A stretch of 57,400 nt of DNA from Erythrobacter sp. (GCF_024305245.1 NZ_JAMWYX010000015.1:1-57400); one strand, 5' to 3'; positions 32,751-42,177 are shown, counted from the first letter of the stretch. The notes: a model not told the origin generated them from the sequence alone. Program-made: numbers and translations.

Positions 32751-33785
32751 ATGGTACGCACCCGCCTTTCCGCTTTCGTCACCGGCCTTGCTGCCGCCTT
32801 CGCGATGCTCGCCATGCCGGCGCAGGCAGGCGCCAACGAGCTGCAAGCAAACTTCGATCAGGCATTCGGCACCGATCCGCGCCAACCAGAAAGCTTCGAG
32901 GCGATCTACGCCAACAGCTTTGCGCAGCGGATTGCCGAACTGGCCGATCCCGCGCAGGGCCGCATCGGCGTGGCCGCGGTCGATCTGGCCACGGGCGAGG
33001 AAATCATGGTGCTGGGCGACCAGCTGTTTCCGATGGCCTCCACCAGCAAGATCGCGGTGGCTGCGACTTTCCTCGAAATGGTCGAACAGGGCCGGTATTC
33101 GCTGACGTCGGAATTCCCGCTGATGCTGCCGGTGCGCTCGGCGAAATATTCTTCGTCGCGTGCGCCCGTGCGCGAAGGGCAGTACATGCCCGCGATCGAC
33201 CTGATCGAGATCATGATCACCCGGTCGTCCAACCCGGCAACCGATGCGCTGCTCGCAGCGGTCGGCGGGCCGGCAGTGGTGACCGACTGGGTGCGCCGTA
33301 ACGGCATCAATGAATTCAGCATCAACCGCGACATCGCCACACTGGTGCGCGACGATGGCGAATTCAATCCGGCGAACCATATCGACACGCGCGACGCGGC
33401 GACCCCGCGTGCCATGGCGCAATTGCTGTCGGGGCTTTACCGCGGCGATTACCTGTCGGACGAAAGCCGCCGCGTCATTCTCTCCGCGATGAGCCGTACG
33501 GTGACGGGCAAGCGCCGCATCGTTGCCCACATCCCGGACGATGCGCGGGTGAGCCACAAGACCGGTTCGCTCTACAACACATCCAGCGATATCGGCCTGA
33601 TCGAATGCCCCGATGGTCGCACCATTGCGGTGGCGATCTATGTCACTGGCCAAGGCACGCGCCTTGCGCGGGAGCAGCGGATCGCGGCGATTGCGCGCGC
33701 GCTGTATGATGGCTTCACCGTTCGCGCCAAGCAGCAGAACCCGGTGCGCAACTGGACGGCAGCACCTTACAACACCGGCGGCTGA
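32751..33785 (+). CDS. Class A beta-lactamase-fold serine hydrolase, probably not a beta-lactamase
   Basis: A 344-residue exported protein with a signal peptide ending PAQAG near residue 26. The catalytic Ser97-x-x-Lys100 (MASTSKIAV), an SDN-like Ser-Ser-Asn at 159-161, and Lys270-Thr-Gly (SHKTGSLYN) are in order. The conserved RDAATPRAMAQLLSGL helix is also present. The omega-loop residues that normally carry Glu166 and Asn170 read INRDIATLVRD, placing Ile195 and Val199 there. True class A enzymes need that Glu for deacylation, so this protein should form stable acyl-enzymes or act on peptidoglycan or esters. Alignment was done by eye. GAAGGAG lies upstream. Confidence 0.8.
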   Translation: MVRTRLSAFVTGLAAAFAMLAMPAQAGANELQANFDQAFGTDPRQPESFEAIYANSFAQRIAELADPAQGRIGVAAVDLATGEEIMVLGDQLFPMASTSKIAVAATFLEMVEQGRYSLTSEFPLMLPVRSAKYSSSRAPVREGQYMPAIDLIEIMITRSSNPATDALLAAVGGPAVVTDWVRRNGINEFSINRDIATLVRDDGEFNPANHIDTRDAATPRAMAQLLSGLYRGDYLSDESRRVILSAMSRTVTGKRRIVAHIPDDARVSHKTGSLYNTSSDIGLIECPDGRTIAVAIYVTGQGTRLAREQRIAAIARALYDGFTVRAKQQNPVRNWTAAPYNTGG

Positions 33786-33821
33786 TGCCGCTGCGGCCTG
33801 AGGCCTGAGAAGGCAAACAAA

Positions 33822-33856
33822 AAGGGCGGCGCCTCGCGGCACCGCCCTTCTGTTTG
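33822..33856. terminator. Bidirectional terminator
   Basis: The arms AGGGCGG and CCGCCCT (33823-33829 with 33842-33848) enclose further GC pairs. TTCTGTTT follows on the plus strand and CTTTTTGTTT on the minus strand, so it can end both the serine hydrolase and the convergent small lipoprotein gene. Confidence 0.8.
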
Positions 33857-33890
33857 ATCTGCACCGCCGGGGCGGCGCGATCAATCCGAA

Positions 33891-34154
33891 TTATTCGGCA
33901 GCAGCTTCAGCTTCGGCAGCCACGTCAGCAGCGGCGTCGGCAGCAGCTTCGGCGCCTTCGGCGGTCGCATCAGCAACTTCTTCAGCGGTCGCGTCGACAG
34001 CAGCTTCGGCTTCCATCACGGCAGCGTCGGCGTTGACTTCGGCGTCAGCAGCCATTTCTTCGGTGGCGGCTTCTTCGGTGGTGGCGGTTTCACCGCAAGC
34101 AGCGAGACCCAGAGCCGAAGTGGCGATGGCGGCGGCGAGAATGATCTTGCGCAT
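33891..34154 (-). CDS. Ala/Glu-rich small lipoprotein
   Basis: An 87-residue protein with a lipoprotein signal (RKIILAAAIATSALGLAAC, lipobox LAAC, Cys near residue 20). The mature part is a low-complexity Ala/Glu/Asp helix with repeated ATAEEVADATAE-like stretches, probably a long surface or periplasmic coiled helix. Similar proteins are common in sphingomonads as far as I recall, without known function. A longer upstream frame is rejected because its residues are not signal-like. Confidence 0.7.
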   Translation of the reverse strand: MRKIILAAAIATSALGLAACGETATTEEAATEEMAADAEVNADAAVMEAEAAVDATAEEVADATAEGAEAAADAAADVAAEAEAAAE

Positions 34155-34411
34155 AATTCTGAAATCCTTGTTCGATGAATACCCCACGCCTTTTTCGGAG
34201 CGTGGCGAAACCGGAATCTGAACCCCGGTTCGAGGTCTCAAATAATGGCAGGATTGAGGCAATGCAAGGCAAATAAGGCGTAGCCGCCCAAATTCTGCCA
34301 TCTTCTCGCCATAATTGGGCAGGCCAACTGCCTCGCTCAGGACAGGTGACGGGGGCGGAACCCTCAAGAAAACCGGCTACCCCGCACAGCTTGCGGGTGC
34401 TAGCAGACCGC

Positions 34412-37285
34412 ATGGCCGAACCCCAAGAATCCACCAAGCAACATCTCTATCTCGTCGATGGATCGTCCTATATCTTCCGGGCCTATCACCGGCTGCCGCC
34501 GCTCACCAACCCCGAGGGAACTCCTGTGGGCGCGGTCTATGGCTATACGACGATGCTGTGGAAGCTCGCCGCCGATCTCGACGAAGCCGAGGGGCCGACG
34601 CACCTTGCCGTGATTCTGGATGCCGGATCGATCAGCTTTCGCAACGACATCTACGACCAGTACAAGGCCAACCGCCCCGATCCGCCGGAAGATCTCGTCC
34701 CGCAGTTCCCGCTGATCCGCGATGCCACGCGCGCCTTCAGCCTGCCCTGTATCGAGGAAGCGGGGCTGGAGGCCGACGACATCATCGCCTCCTACGCCCG
34801 CGAAGCCCAGCGCATGGGGTGGGACGTGACCATAGTGTCGTCCGACAAGGACCTGATGCAGCTGGTGGGCGAGGCCGACAGCCCGCACGGTCCGGCCCGT
34901 ATCGACATGCTCGACACGATGAAGAACCAGCGCATCTACCTTGAGGAGGTCGAGGAGAAATTCGGCGTGCCGCCCGAGCTGGTGGGCGATGTGCTGGCGC
35001 TGATGGGCGACAGCGTGGACAATGTGCCCGGCATCTTCGGCATCGGCCCCAAGACCGCGAGCAAGCTTATCGCCGAACACGGCTCGCTCACCGCCGCGCT
35101 CGACGCCGCGCCAGACATGAAGCCGACCAAGCTCAGGGAACGCCTGATCGAAAGCCGGGCCGACGCCGAACTCAGCAAGGTGCTGGTGACGCTGAAAGAG
35201 GATTGCACTCTGCCCCAGCCGATCGACGAGATGAAGCTCGGCAAGATCCCGCCCGAGCCGCTTGCCGCTTTCCTCGAAAAGCACGGCTTCACGTCGCTGC
35301 TGAGGCGGCTGGGCGGCGGCAATGGCAGCCCGGCGCGAAAGACCGATCTCAATCCGCCCAAACCGACGACGGCTGGCGATATCGCCAAGGGCAACGGCGA
35401 TGACGGGGCCAGCCAGCAGCCCCTGCCGGACATGCCCCCCATCGATCACAGCGCCTATCGGACCGTGCAGACGCTGGAGCAGCTCGAAGGCTGGATCGCC
35501 CGCGCCCGAGCAGCGCGGCTGGTGGCGGTGGATACCGAGACAACCTCGCTCGACGCGATGCGCGCCGATCTGTGCGGCGTCAGTCTGGCGATCGGCCCCA
35601 ACGATGCCTGCTACATCCCGCTGGCCCACGGCGGGGACGACATGTTCGCGCAAAAGCCCGAGCAGGTGCCGATGCAGGCCGCGCTCGCCGCGCTCAAGCC
35701 GCTGCTGGAGGACGATTCCGTCCTCAAGGTGTTCCAGAACGGCAAGTATGATCTCAACGTCCTCGCCCGTCAGGGGATCGGCGTTTCCCCCATCGACGAT
35801 ACCATGGTGATCAGCTTCGCGCTCGATGCCGGGCGCGGCGAGGAAGGCATGGGCGGCGGGCACGGTATGGACGAACTCAGCCAGCGCCACCTCGGCCACA
35901 GCCCGATCCCGTTCAAGGATGTGTGCGGCACCGGCAAGAAGGCGATCCTGTTCAGCGAAGTCGCAATCGACCGCGCCACGCTATACGCCGCCGAGGATGC
36001 CGACGTGACCTTGCGGCTCTATCGCCACCTCAAGCCGCGCCTCGCCAGCGAGGGCGGGACGCGCATCCATGAACGGGTCGACCGCCCGCTGATCCCGGTG
36101 GTGGCGGCGATGGAGCGCGAAGGCATCCGCGTCGACCGTGCGCGCCTCGCCAAACTGTCGGAGGAATTCGCGGTCGAGATCGGCCGGCTGGAGGGTGAAA
36201 TCCACGAACTCGCAGGTCAGGAATTCACCGTCGGCAGCCCCAAGCAATTGGGCGATATCCTGTTCGACAAGCTCGGCCACAAGGGCGGCAAGCGCGGCAA
36301 GAGCGGGCAGTATTCGACCGATGTCTCGGTGCTGGAAAAGCTTGCCGCAGACGGCGCGCCGATCGCCCGCAAGGTGCTGGAATGGCGGCAGCTCGCCAAG
36401 CTGAAATCGACCTATACCGACGCGCTGCAGGCCGCGATCAACCCGGCGACGGGCCGCGTCCATACCAGTTACAGTCTGGTCGGCGCGCAGACCGGGCGGT
36501 TGTCCTCGACCGATCCCAATTTGCAGAATATCCCGGTGCGCACCGCCATCGGCCGCCAGATCCGCGAGGCTTTCGTTCCCGAACCCGGCAACGTCTTGCT
36601 GGCGGCGGATTATTCGCAGATCGAACTGCGGCTGGCGGCGCACATGGCCGACGTCGACAGCTTGAAGGAGGCTTTCGCGGCGGGCGAGGACATCCACGCT
36701 CGCACCGCACGCGAGATGTTCGGCGAAGTCACCCGCGACACCCGGGCGCGGGCCAAGACGATCAACTTCGCCATCCTTTACGGCATCTCGCGTTGGGGGT
36801 TGGCGACCCGGCTCGAAGTCGCGCCGGACGAGGCGCAGGCGATGATCGACACCTATTTCCAGCGCTTCCCCGGCATCCAGCGCTATATCCACGAAACGCT
36901 CGAAAGTGTGCGGGCCTGCGGGTATTCGGAGACGCTGTTCGGCCGCAAGACATGGTTCCCGCGGATCAATTCAAAGAACCAGGCCGAACGGCAGGGGTCG
37001 GAGCGCGCCGCGATCAACGCACCGATTCAGGGCACCAGCGCGGACATCATCAAACGCGCGATGGTGCGGATGCTCCCGGCGCTGGCAGACGAAGGTCTGC
37101 ACGATGTGCGGATGCTGCTGCAGGTGCACGATGAACTGGTGTTCGAACTGCCCGAAGCCCGCGTCGAAGCGGCAACCCCGATCATCAGGCGGGTCATGGC
37201 CGAAGCCGCGCTACCATCGGTCGACCTCACGGTTCCGCTCGGCATCGATATCGGCACCGGCGCAAGCTGGGACGCGGCGCATTGA
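34412..37285 (+). CDS. polA: DNA polymerase I
   Basis: A 957-residue three-domain polymerase for Okazaki fragment processing and repair. Residues 1-300 form the 5'-3' exonuclease (YLVDGSSYIFRAYH, DDIIASYAREA, SSDKDLMQL). Residues about 350-560 are the 3'-5' exonuclease, and it is intact: Asp374 and Glu376 in VAVDTETTSL and an AAEDADVTL block. The polymerase domain has ADYSQIELRLAAHMA, the finger helix KTINFAILYGIS and VHDELVFE with the catalytic Asp. The start at 34412 is the conserved one; no strong binding site is seen. The stop overlaps the following small gene. Confidence 0.98.
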   Translation: MAEPQESTKQHLYLVDGSSYIFRAYHRLPPLTNPEGTPVGAVYGYTTMLWKLAADLDEAEGPTHLAVILDAGSISFRNDIYDQYKANRPDPPEDLVPQFPLIRDATRAFSLPCIEEAGLEADDIIASYAREAQRMGWDVTIVSSDKDLMQLVGEADSPHGPARIDMLDTMKNQRIYLEEVEEKFGVPPELVGDVLALMGDSVDNVPGIFGIGPKTASKLIAEHGSLTAALDAAPDMKPTKLRERLIESRADAELSKVLVTLKEDCTLPQPIDEMKLGKIPPEPLAAFLEKHGFTSLLRRLGGGNGSPARKTDLNPPKPTTAGDIAKGNGDDGASQQPLPDMPPIDHSAYRTVQTLEQLEGWIARARAARLVAVDTETTSLDAMRADLCGVSLAIGPNDACYIPLAHGGDDMFAQKPEQVPMQAALAALKPLLEDDSVLKVFQNGKYDLNVLARQGIGVSPIDDTMVISFALDAGRGEEGMGGGHGMDELSQRHLGHSPIPFKDVCGTGKKAILFSEVAIDRATLYAAEDADVTLRLYRHLKPRLASEGGTRIHERVDRPLIPVVAAMEREGIRVDRARLAKLSEEFAVEIGRLEGEIHELAGQEFTVGSPKQLGDILFDKLGHKGGKRGKSGQYSTDVSVLEKLAADGAPIARKVLEWRQLAKLKSTYTDALQAAINPATGRVHTSYSLVGAQTGRLSSTDPNLQNIPVRTAIGRQIREAFVPEPGNVLLAADYSQIELRLAAHMADVDSLKEAFAAGEDIHARTAREMFGEVTRDTRARAKTINFAILYGISRWGLATRLEVAPDEAQAMIDTYFQRFPGIQRYIHETLESVRACGYSETLFGRKTWFPRINSKNQAERQGSERAAINAPIQGTSADIIKRAMVRMLPALADEGLHDVRMLLQVHDELVFELPEARVEAATPIIRRVMAEAALPSVDLTVPLGIDIGTGASWDAAH

Positions 37286-37515
37286 TCCGGCGAGGCCTGC
37301 TGATACTGGCCTCACTGGCCGGACTGGGCATCGCCTTCGGTAGCGCGCTGATCTGGAATGCGCGCCGGACCCTGCCCTTCAACAGCGAAGGCCGCTATTT
37401 CGATCCCGAAACCGCCGTGGTCGTGCACCAGCAATCGGTTGATGCCTATGCGATGCTTGCTGTCGCTGCGGGATTGGTCGGGATGGTCGCGGGGCTGATG
37501 GCGCGAAACCGATAG
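37282..37515 (+). CDS. Small two-helix membrane protein
   Basis: A 77-residue protein starting at TTG 37282, overlapping the polA stop by four bases. Two hydrophobic segments (about 5-24 and 56-73) flank a short polar loop with EGRYFDPETAVVVHQQ. No family recognised. Coupling with polA suggests shared expression only. It is followed after 18 bp by the parS-like palindrome. Confidence 0.65.
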   Translation: MIRRGLLILASLAGLGIAFGSALIWNARRTLPFNSEGRYFDPETAVVVHQQSVDAYAMLAVAAGLVGMVAGLMARNR

Positions 37516-37533
37516 AGCGACGATAGAGCAATG

Positions 37534-37567
37534 TTCCGCTAATGTTTCACGTGAATCATTAGCGGAA
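37534..37567. repeat. 34-bp palindrome with a near-perfect parS core
   Basis: The outer arms (37534-37544 and 37557-37567) are perfect 11-bp complements, TTCCGCTAATG on the left. The centre 37546-37555 is the palindrome TTCACGTGAA. The core 16-mer at 37543-37558 is TGTTTCACGTGAATCA and differs from the parS consensus at one base. It lies in a 62-bp gap between convergent genes, where it might also act as a terminator although it lacks a U-tract. ParB binding is inference. Confidence 0.6.
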
Positions 37568-37577
37568 GGTCGCCACC

Positions 37578-39884
37578 TCAATCGTGCTTCTTCTCGCGCG
37601 TCGGTGTGAGCATTTCGGGCGTGATGAAGCCGATCGGCTGCACCTCGGCAGCGCGCTTTTTCAGCTCGCCGCGCATCTTCTTGTATTCGCTCTCCATCGC
37701 CTCGGTGACGGTGGCACGCGAATCCTTCAGCGCCTCGTCGAAATCCTGCTGGCTGACTTCGCTCACGTCGCCGCCCACTCGCCGCAACGCGGACAGGCCG
37801 GCGCGGCGCACCAGGTCTTCCAGATCGGCGCCGGTAAAGCGCTCGGTCTTGTCCGCGAGCGCCGCCAGATTGACGCCGTTCGCCAGCGGCATCTTTTCCG
37901 TGTGGATGCCAAGGATGTGCTCGCGTCCCGCCTTGTCAGGGGTGCCGACATAGACCAGTTCGTCGAACCGGCCCGGACGCAGCAGCGCCGGATCGACCAG
38001 CGTCGGACGATTGGTTGCGCCGATCACGATCACCGATTGCAACTCCTCCAGCCCGTCCATTTCGGCAAGGATGGTGTTGACCACGCGGCCGGTCACCTGC
38101 GGTTCGCCCTGCCCGCTACCGCGTGCGGGAACCAGGCTGTCGATCTCGTCGATGAACACCACACACGGCGCCACAGCGCGGGCGCGGGCGAACAGGCGCG
38201 CGATCTGCTGTTCGCTTTCGCCGTACCATTTGGACAAGAGGTCCGAGCTTTTCATCGAGATGAAATTCGCCTCGGCCTCTTTCGCCACGGCTTTCGCCAG
38301 CAGGGTCTTGCCGGTGCCCGGCGGGCCGTAGAGCAGGAAGCCTTTCGCGGGCCGGATGCCCAGCCGCCGGAACGCGTCGGGGTTCTTCAGGGGAAGTTCG
38401 ATCCCCTCCTTCAGCTTGTCGATCGCCTCGCCCGCGCCGCCGATATCGCTCCACGCGACATTCGGTACCTGCACCATCACCTCGCGCATGGCCGATGGCT
38501 GGACGCGTTTAAGCGCGCTGAGGAAATCGTCGCGCAACACGCACAGATCCTCCAGCACGTCCTGCGGGATGGTGCGTTCGTCGAGGTTGAGCCGCGGCAT
38601 GATCCGCCGGACTGCCTCGATCGCCGCCTCGCGGGTGAGCGCGGCGATGTCCGCACCGACGAAGCCATGCGTGACGCGCGCCAATTCCTTCAGGTCGACC
38701 GTTTCTTCCAACGGCATCCCGCGGGTGTGGATCGAGAGGATTTCGCGCCGCCCGCGTTCATCGGGCACGCCGATCACGATCTCGCGGTCGAACCGGCCCG
38801 GACGGCGCAGCGCCTCGTCGATCGCATCGGGGCGATTGGTGGCGGCGATGACGACCAGATTGGCGCGCTGCTCCAGCCCGTCCATCAGCGTCAGCAGCTG
38901 CGCGACAAGGCGCTTTTCCGCCTCACCAGGCACTTGCGTGCGCTTGGGCGCGATCGAATCGATCTCGTCGATGAAAATGATCGCGGGCGCGGCGCGGCTG
39001 GCTTCCTCGAACACTTCGCGCAGGCGCTTTTCGCTCTCGCCGTAACCCGACCCCATGATTTCAGGGCCGTTGATGGTGAAGAATTCCGCGTCGCTTTCAT
39101 TCGCCACCGCCTGCGCGAGGCGGGTCTTGCCGGTGCCCGGCGGGCCGTGCAGCAACACCCCCTTGGGCGGTTCCACGCCGAGGCGGATGAACAATTCGGG
39201 ATAGCGCAGCGGCAGTTCGACCATCTCGCGCAGCTGGCGGATGGTGTCCTCCATCCCGCCGACATCGTCATAGTTGACGACCGCACGGCCATCGCGCGGC
39301 TCCTCGAACTCGGCGCGCAGTTCGACCTCGGTGTTCTCATCGATGTGGACGATGCCCTTGGGGCTGGTCGAATGCACCGACAGCCGGATCTGGGTCAGCG
39401 CATAGGCGGGCGCGCGCAGCAATTGGCGCACGTCGGACGGCATGTTCTGCACCGGCTGCTGGCCGGTGGTGGCGACCAGATCGCCCGCGAACAGCGGCTT
39501 CCCGGAGAAATTGCGCTTCAGCGCCTGAGTCGGCCCCTGCAGCCGCATTTCACGCTGCGCCGGGGCGAATACGACGCGGGTGGCAGGGCGCGATTCGGCG
39601 CGGGCGATTTCGACATGCTCGCCCGATCCGGCTTCGGCATTGCCGCGCTGCAACCCGTCGAGCCGCACCACGTCGAGCGCATCATCCTCGGGGTAAGCGG
39701 CCATCGCGATCGCGGCGGTGGTGCGCTTGCCGACGATCTCGACCACATCGCCCTCGGTAATGCCGAGCTTCTGGAACGCCGAGCGCGGCATGCGGGCGAT
39801 GCCCTGCCCCGATTCCTCCTGCCGTGCAGGCGCGACCTGCAAGCGGACGGTGCGTGTGGGCGCGGAGGTTTCTGCTTCGGCCAT
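37578..39884 (-). CDS. CDC48/VCP-like AAA ATPase
   Basis: A 768-residue unfoldase with a CDC48-type N-domain (residues 1-190: double-psi barrel like [19 protein letters not shown]) and two AAA modules. Walker A motifs are at about 248 and 520 (GPPGTGKT both times). Walker B motifs are [10 protein letters not shown] and [10 protein letters not shown]. The arginine-finger regions ([19 protein letters not shown] and its second copy) are complete in both. Such proteins extract and unfold substrates in archaea and eukaryotes and occur in some bacteria, including sphingomonads. The C-terminal ends in a charged tail (EKKHD). The partner protease is unknown. Convergent with polA's operon. Confidence 0.95.
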   Translation of the reverse strand: MAEAETSAPTRTVRLQVAPARQEESGQGIARMPRSAFQKLGITEGDVVEIVGKRTTAAIAMAAYPEDDALDVVRLDGLQRGNAEAGSGEHVEIARAESRPATRVVFAPAQREMRLQGPTQALKRNFSGKPLFAGDLVATTGQQPVQNMPSDVRQLLRAPAYALTQIRLSVHSTSPKGIVHIDENTEVELRAEFEEPRDGRAVVNYDDVGGMEDTIRQLREMVELPLRYPELFIRLGVEPPKGVLLHGPPGTGKTRLAQAVANESDAEFFTINGPEIMGSGYGESEKRLREVFEEASRAAPAIIFIDEIDSIAPKRTQVPGEAEKRLVAQLLTLMDGLEQRANLVVIAATNRPDAIDEALRRPGRFDREIVIGVPDERGRREILSIHTRGMPLEETVDLKELARVTHGFVGADIAALTREAAIEAVRRIMPRLNLDERTIPQDVLEDLCVLRDDFLSALKRVQPSAMREVMVQVPNVAWSDIGGAGEAIDKLKEGIELPLKNPDAFRRLGIRPAKGFLLYGPPGTGKTLLAKAVAKEAEANFISMKSSDLLSKWYGESEQQIARLFARARAVAPCVVFIDEIDSLVPARGSGQGEPQVTGRVVNTILAEMDGLEELQSVIVIGATNRPTLVDPALLRPGRFDELVYVGTPDKAGREHILGIHTEKMPLANGVNLAALADKTERFTGADLEDLVRRAGLSALRRVGGDVSEVSQQDFDEALKDSRATVTEAMESEYKKMRGELKKRAAEVQPIGFITPEMLTPTREKKHD

Positions 39885-40054
39885 GGGGTGTTCCTGCGCT
39901 TGCCTGTGTTTGCGTGACGTGCACGATTAGCTAGGCATGGCCCCCGGCGATTGCAATCAAGCTTGGCCGGGCTGCCGCAGACGGCAGGTAAGCGAAACCG
40001 TGGATGCGCCACAGGTCGCTCTCGTCCGGAAAGACGACGGCGCATCGCGGATCT

Positions 40055-40162
40055 GCGCCGGGCGAAAAAGCCCTTCACGCCTCACGATTGTGCCGGACAA
40101 AAAAAGCCCGGCACGCCTTACGATTGCACCGGGCAAAAAAAGCCCGGCACTGAGGCCGGGCT
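40055..40162. repeat. Tandem 36-nt repeats forming terminator-like hairpins
   Basis: Two 36-nt units (40078-40113 and 40114-40149) match at all but about four positions. Each holds a GC arm, an A7 run and the complementary arm. A shorter degenerate copy precedes them at about 40055-40077. The last hairpin, 40141-40162 (AGCCCGGC and its complement), is followed on the minus strand by T7 and is a strong intrinsic terminator. It shares its 5' arm with the preceding hairpin, so the two structures compete. Confidence 0.8.
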
Positions 40163-40502
40163 CATAAGTTTGGGAGAGGATGCCTAAAAGGCACTTCGCA
40201 TTTGCAGCAGATTCGGAATTTGTGCAAGTGCGTAAAGCGCTTGTGAGGTTGCAACACACGCAACTAGCAGGCGTTGCGGACAGCCGCTGGTGTCAGAAAC
40301 GCACATTCTCTGCCTAAAAATCGGGCATTCGGTCAACTTGTAGGCAAAAAATGTCATACTTGTCATATTGCGCCGCAACATGAACTAGCTTTCAACTTCG
40401 CGTAGCCCCGGTGGTGACAGCGGCGCCCGAACGCACTAATCACCCTCGGGATATCCCGCTGGGATTGTCCGTGCTGAACACAAATCAAGTCAGGCAGGCC
40501 CG
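40163..40502. other. Structured intergenic region upstream of scoA
   Basis: No gene is supported. Signals seen: TGCCTAAAA at 40181-40189 and again at 40311-40319; TGCCTA (40311-40316) paired with TAGGCA (40341-40346); and tandem 9-nt repeats TGTCATACT/TGTCATATT at 40352-40369. A minus-strand transcript from this region would end at the terminator at 40162-40135 and could be a small RNA. scoA translation begins at 40503 after GGCAGG. Confidence 0.5.
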
Positions 40503-41225
40503 ATGACAAAGCTTTACCCCGATGCCGCCAGCGCGCTGGAAGGCGTTCTGAGTGATGACATGCTGATTGCCGCAGGGGGTTTCGGCCTGTGCGGCATTCC
40601 CGAACGGCTGCTAGACGCGATTCGCGACAGCGGCGTGACGGGACTGACCTTTGCCAGCAACAATGCCGGGATCGACAACGAAGGCATCGGCAAGCTGCTG
40701 CGCACCCGGCAGGTCAAGAAGATGATCAGCTCCTATGTCGGCGAGAACAAGGAGTTCGAGCGGCAGTATCTTTCCGGCGAGCTCGAAGTCGAATTCTGTC
40801 CGCAAGGCACGCTGGCCGAACGGATGCGGGCAGGCGGCGCAGGAATTCCGGGCTTCTACACCCGCACGGGCGTCGGCACCGCGGTGGCCGAAGGCAAGGA
40901 ACACAAGGACTTTCCCGATCGTGACGGCGTGATGCAGACCTACATCCTCGAACGCGGCATCTTTGCCGACCTGTCGATCGTCAAGGCGTGGAAGGCGGAC
41001 GAAACCGGCAACCTCATCTTCCGCAAGACCGCGCGCAATTTCAACCTGCCCGCTGCGACCTGCGGCAAGATTTGCGTCGCCGAGGTCGAGGAAGTGGTGC
41101 CCGCAGGCAGCCTCAAGCCCGATCAGATCCACCTTGCCGGGGTGTTCGTGAACCGGATCGTGTGCGGCGCGCCCTATGACAAAAGAATCGAGTTCCGTAC
41201 TGTTCGGGAGAGGGAGACGGCGTGA
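40503..41225 (+). CDS. scoA: 3-oxoacid CoA-transferase subunit A
   Basis: The alpha subunit (240 residues) of succinyl-CoA:3-ketoacid CoA-transferase, which activates acetoacetate by moving CoA from succinyl-CoA. Recognisable segments are IAAGGFGLCGIPERLLDAI, NNAGIDNEGIGKLL and GFYTRTGVGTAVAEGKE. GVFVNRIVCG near the end is also typical. The beta subunit is two genes downstream. The lipoprotein gene between them starts inside the scoA stop (GTGATG), so the operon is tightly coupled. Possible regulation by repeats at 40311-40369. Confidence 0.95.
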   Translation: MTKLYPDAASALEGVLSDDMLIAAGGFGLCGIPERLLDAIRDSGVTGLTFASNNAGIDNEGIGKLLRTRQVKKMISSYVGENKEFERQYLSGELEVEFCPQGTLAERMRAGGAGIPGFYTRTGVGTAVAEGKEHKDFPDRDGVMQTYILERGIFADLSIVKAWKADETGNLIFRKTARNFNLPAATCGKICVAEVEEVVPAGSLKPDQIHLAGVFVNRIVCGAPYDKRIEFRTVRERETA

Positions 41226-42163
41226 TGAACCGCAGGATCGTTTTGCTACCCTTGCTGGTTTTGGCAAGGACATCGCTTTCCGGGTGTATTGCCGTGGCGA
41301 TCCCTGCGCTGGCTGGCACTGCAATGGTGGGCAGCCGCGTGGATGGCCAGGGGCCGGACCAGACTGCGCCCAGCAGACCCGTAACCGATATTGCGGCTGC
41401 CGCTCCGGTTCCGGCGCCATCGATTACGGTCGTGCCTGCAGCGACAACCGCTGCGGCCCCTGCTGCCGCACCTGCTCCCGCAGTCGCCGCGCCGGTCGCT
41501 CCGGTGCCAAGCGCCCCGACCACGAACGCTGCTGCGCCAGCCATTTCAGCCGCCACGGTCTTGCCGAGCGCTGCACCGCGCGCCGAGCGGTTCGGCTTCG
41601 CCCAGTTCGTGCGCTATGGTAGCGGCGTGGCAGCGGTCAGCGCGCAGGCCAGCAGGCCGCTTTCCGCGATGCTGGCCGATCCGATCGCGCTCGATGGCAT
41701 GCGCAAGCGCTGCGATGCAGGCGAACAGCCGGTGGCGGTCGTCGTTCTTGACCCGCAAGGCGGCCTCTTCGCCCGGCCTGCCGAAATCGTGAAGAATGAT
41801 GGTCTGGCGCTCGGGCTTGCGGTCTTGCGCGAAGCCGGGGTGCAGATCGCCTGGGTATCCGACGTGCCGGTCAGCCAGATCGGTGCCGTGCGCACCACGC
41901 TGGAGCAATCCGGCCTCGACCCGCGCGGGGAGGATATCGTCTCGCTGCAACGCAACCCCAAAGACCTTAAACAGTCGCGCAAGGAATCGCTCGCCGCAAC
42001 GTCCTGCATCGTCGCGATCGCCGGCGACGAAAAGGCCGATTTCGACGAACGCTTCAAATATCTCAAAAATCCCGAAGCGGGGGCTGCGATCGAAACCGCG
42101 ATCGGCGACGGGTGGTTCCTGATCGAGCCCCTATTCCCTGCGGCCCTCCCCGCGGCCAAGTAA
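41225..42163 (+). CDS. HAD-like lipoprotein inserted between scoA and scoB
   Basis: A 312-residue protein with a lipoprotein-like signal ending LSGC, so the Cys near residue 20 is probably lipidated. A low-complexity Ala/Pro linker of about 75 residues follows. The domain from about residue 110 has HAD-phosphatase landmarks: [11 protein letters not shown] (nucleophile Asp present, second acid changed to Gln), WVSDVPVSQ, a Lys-rich region, and [14 protein letters not shown] like the GDxxxD metal site. The missing second acid suggests altered or absent phosphatase activity. Why an envelope protein sits inside a CoA-transferase operon is unclear. Confidence 0.7.
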   Translation: MNRRIVLLPLLVLARTSLSGCIAVAIPALAGTAMVGSRVDGQGPDQTAPSRPVTDIAAAAPVPAPSITVVPAATTAAAPAAAPAPAVAAPVAPVPSAPTTNAAAPAISAATVLPSAAPRAERFGFAQFVRYGSGVAAVSAQASRPLSAMLADPIALDGMRKRCDAGEQPVAVVVLDPQGGLFARPAEIVKNDGLALGLAVLREAGVQIAWVSDVPVSQIGAVRTTLEQSGLDPRGEDIVSLQRNPKDLKQSRKESLAATSCIVAIAGDEKADFDERFKYLKNPEAGAAIETAIGDGWFLIEPLFPAALPAAK

Positions 42164-42177
42164 GGACACCAGCACCA

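Noticed and set aside
34180..34250. A possible tRNA near the small lipoprotein gene, because of a GGTTC-containing arm and an acceptor-like end
   Set aside because: The putative T-loop breaks the required A at position 58, and no matching 5' acceptor or D and anticodon arms can be found. The GGTTC is part of a GAACCCCGGTTC palindrome.
37501..37577. The parS-like palindrome as an ordinary intrinsic terminator
   Set aside because: There is no U-tract on either strand, and the centre is the parS core, so a simple terminator explanation is less convincing, though still possible.
37584..39917. A plus-strand frame of 777 residues opposite the CDC48 gene
   Set aside because: Antisense shadow of a gene with two complete AAA modules.
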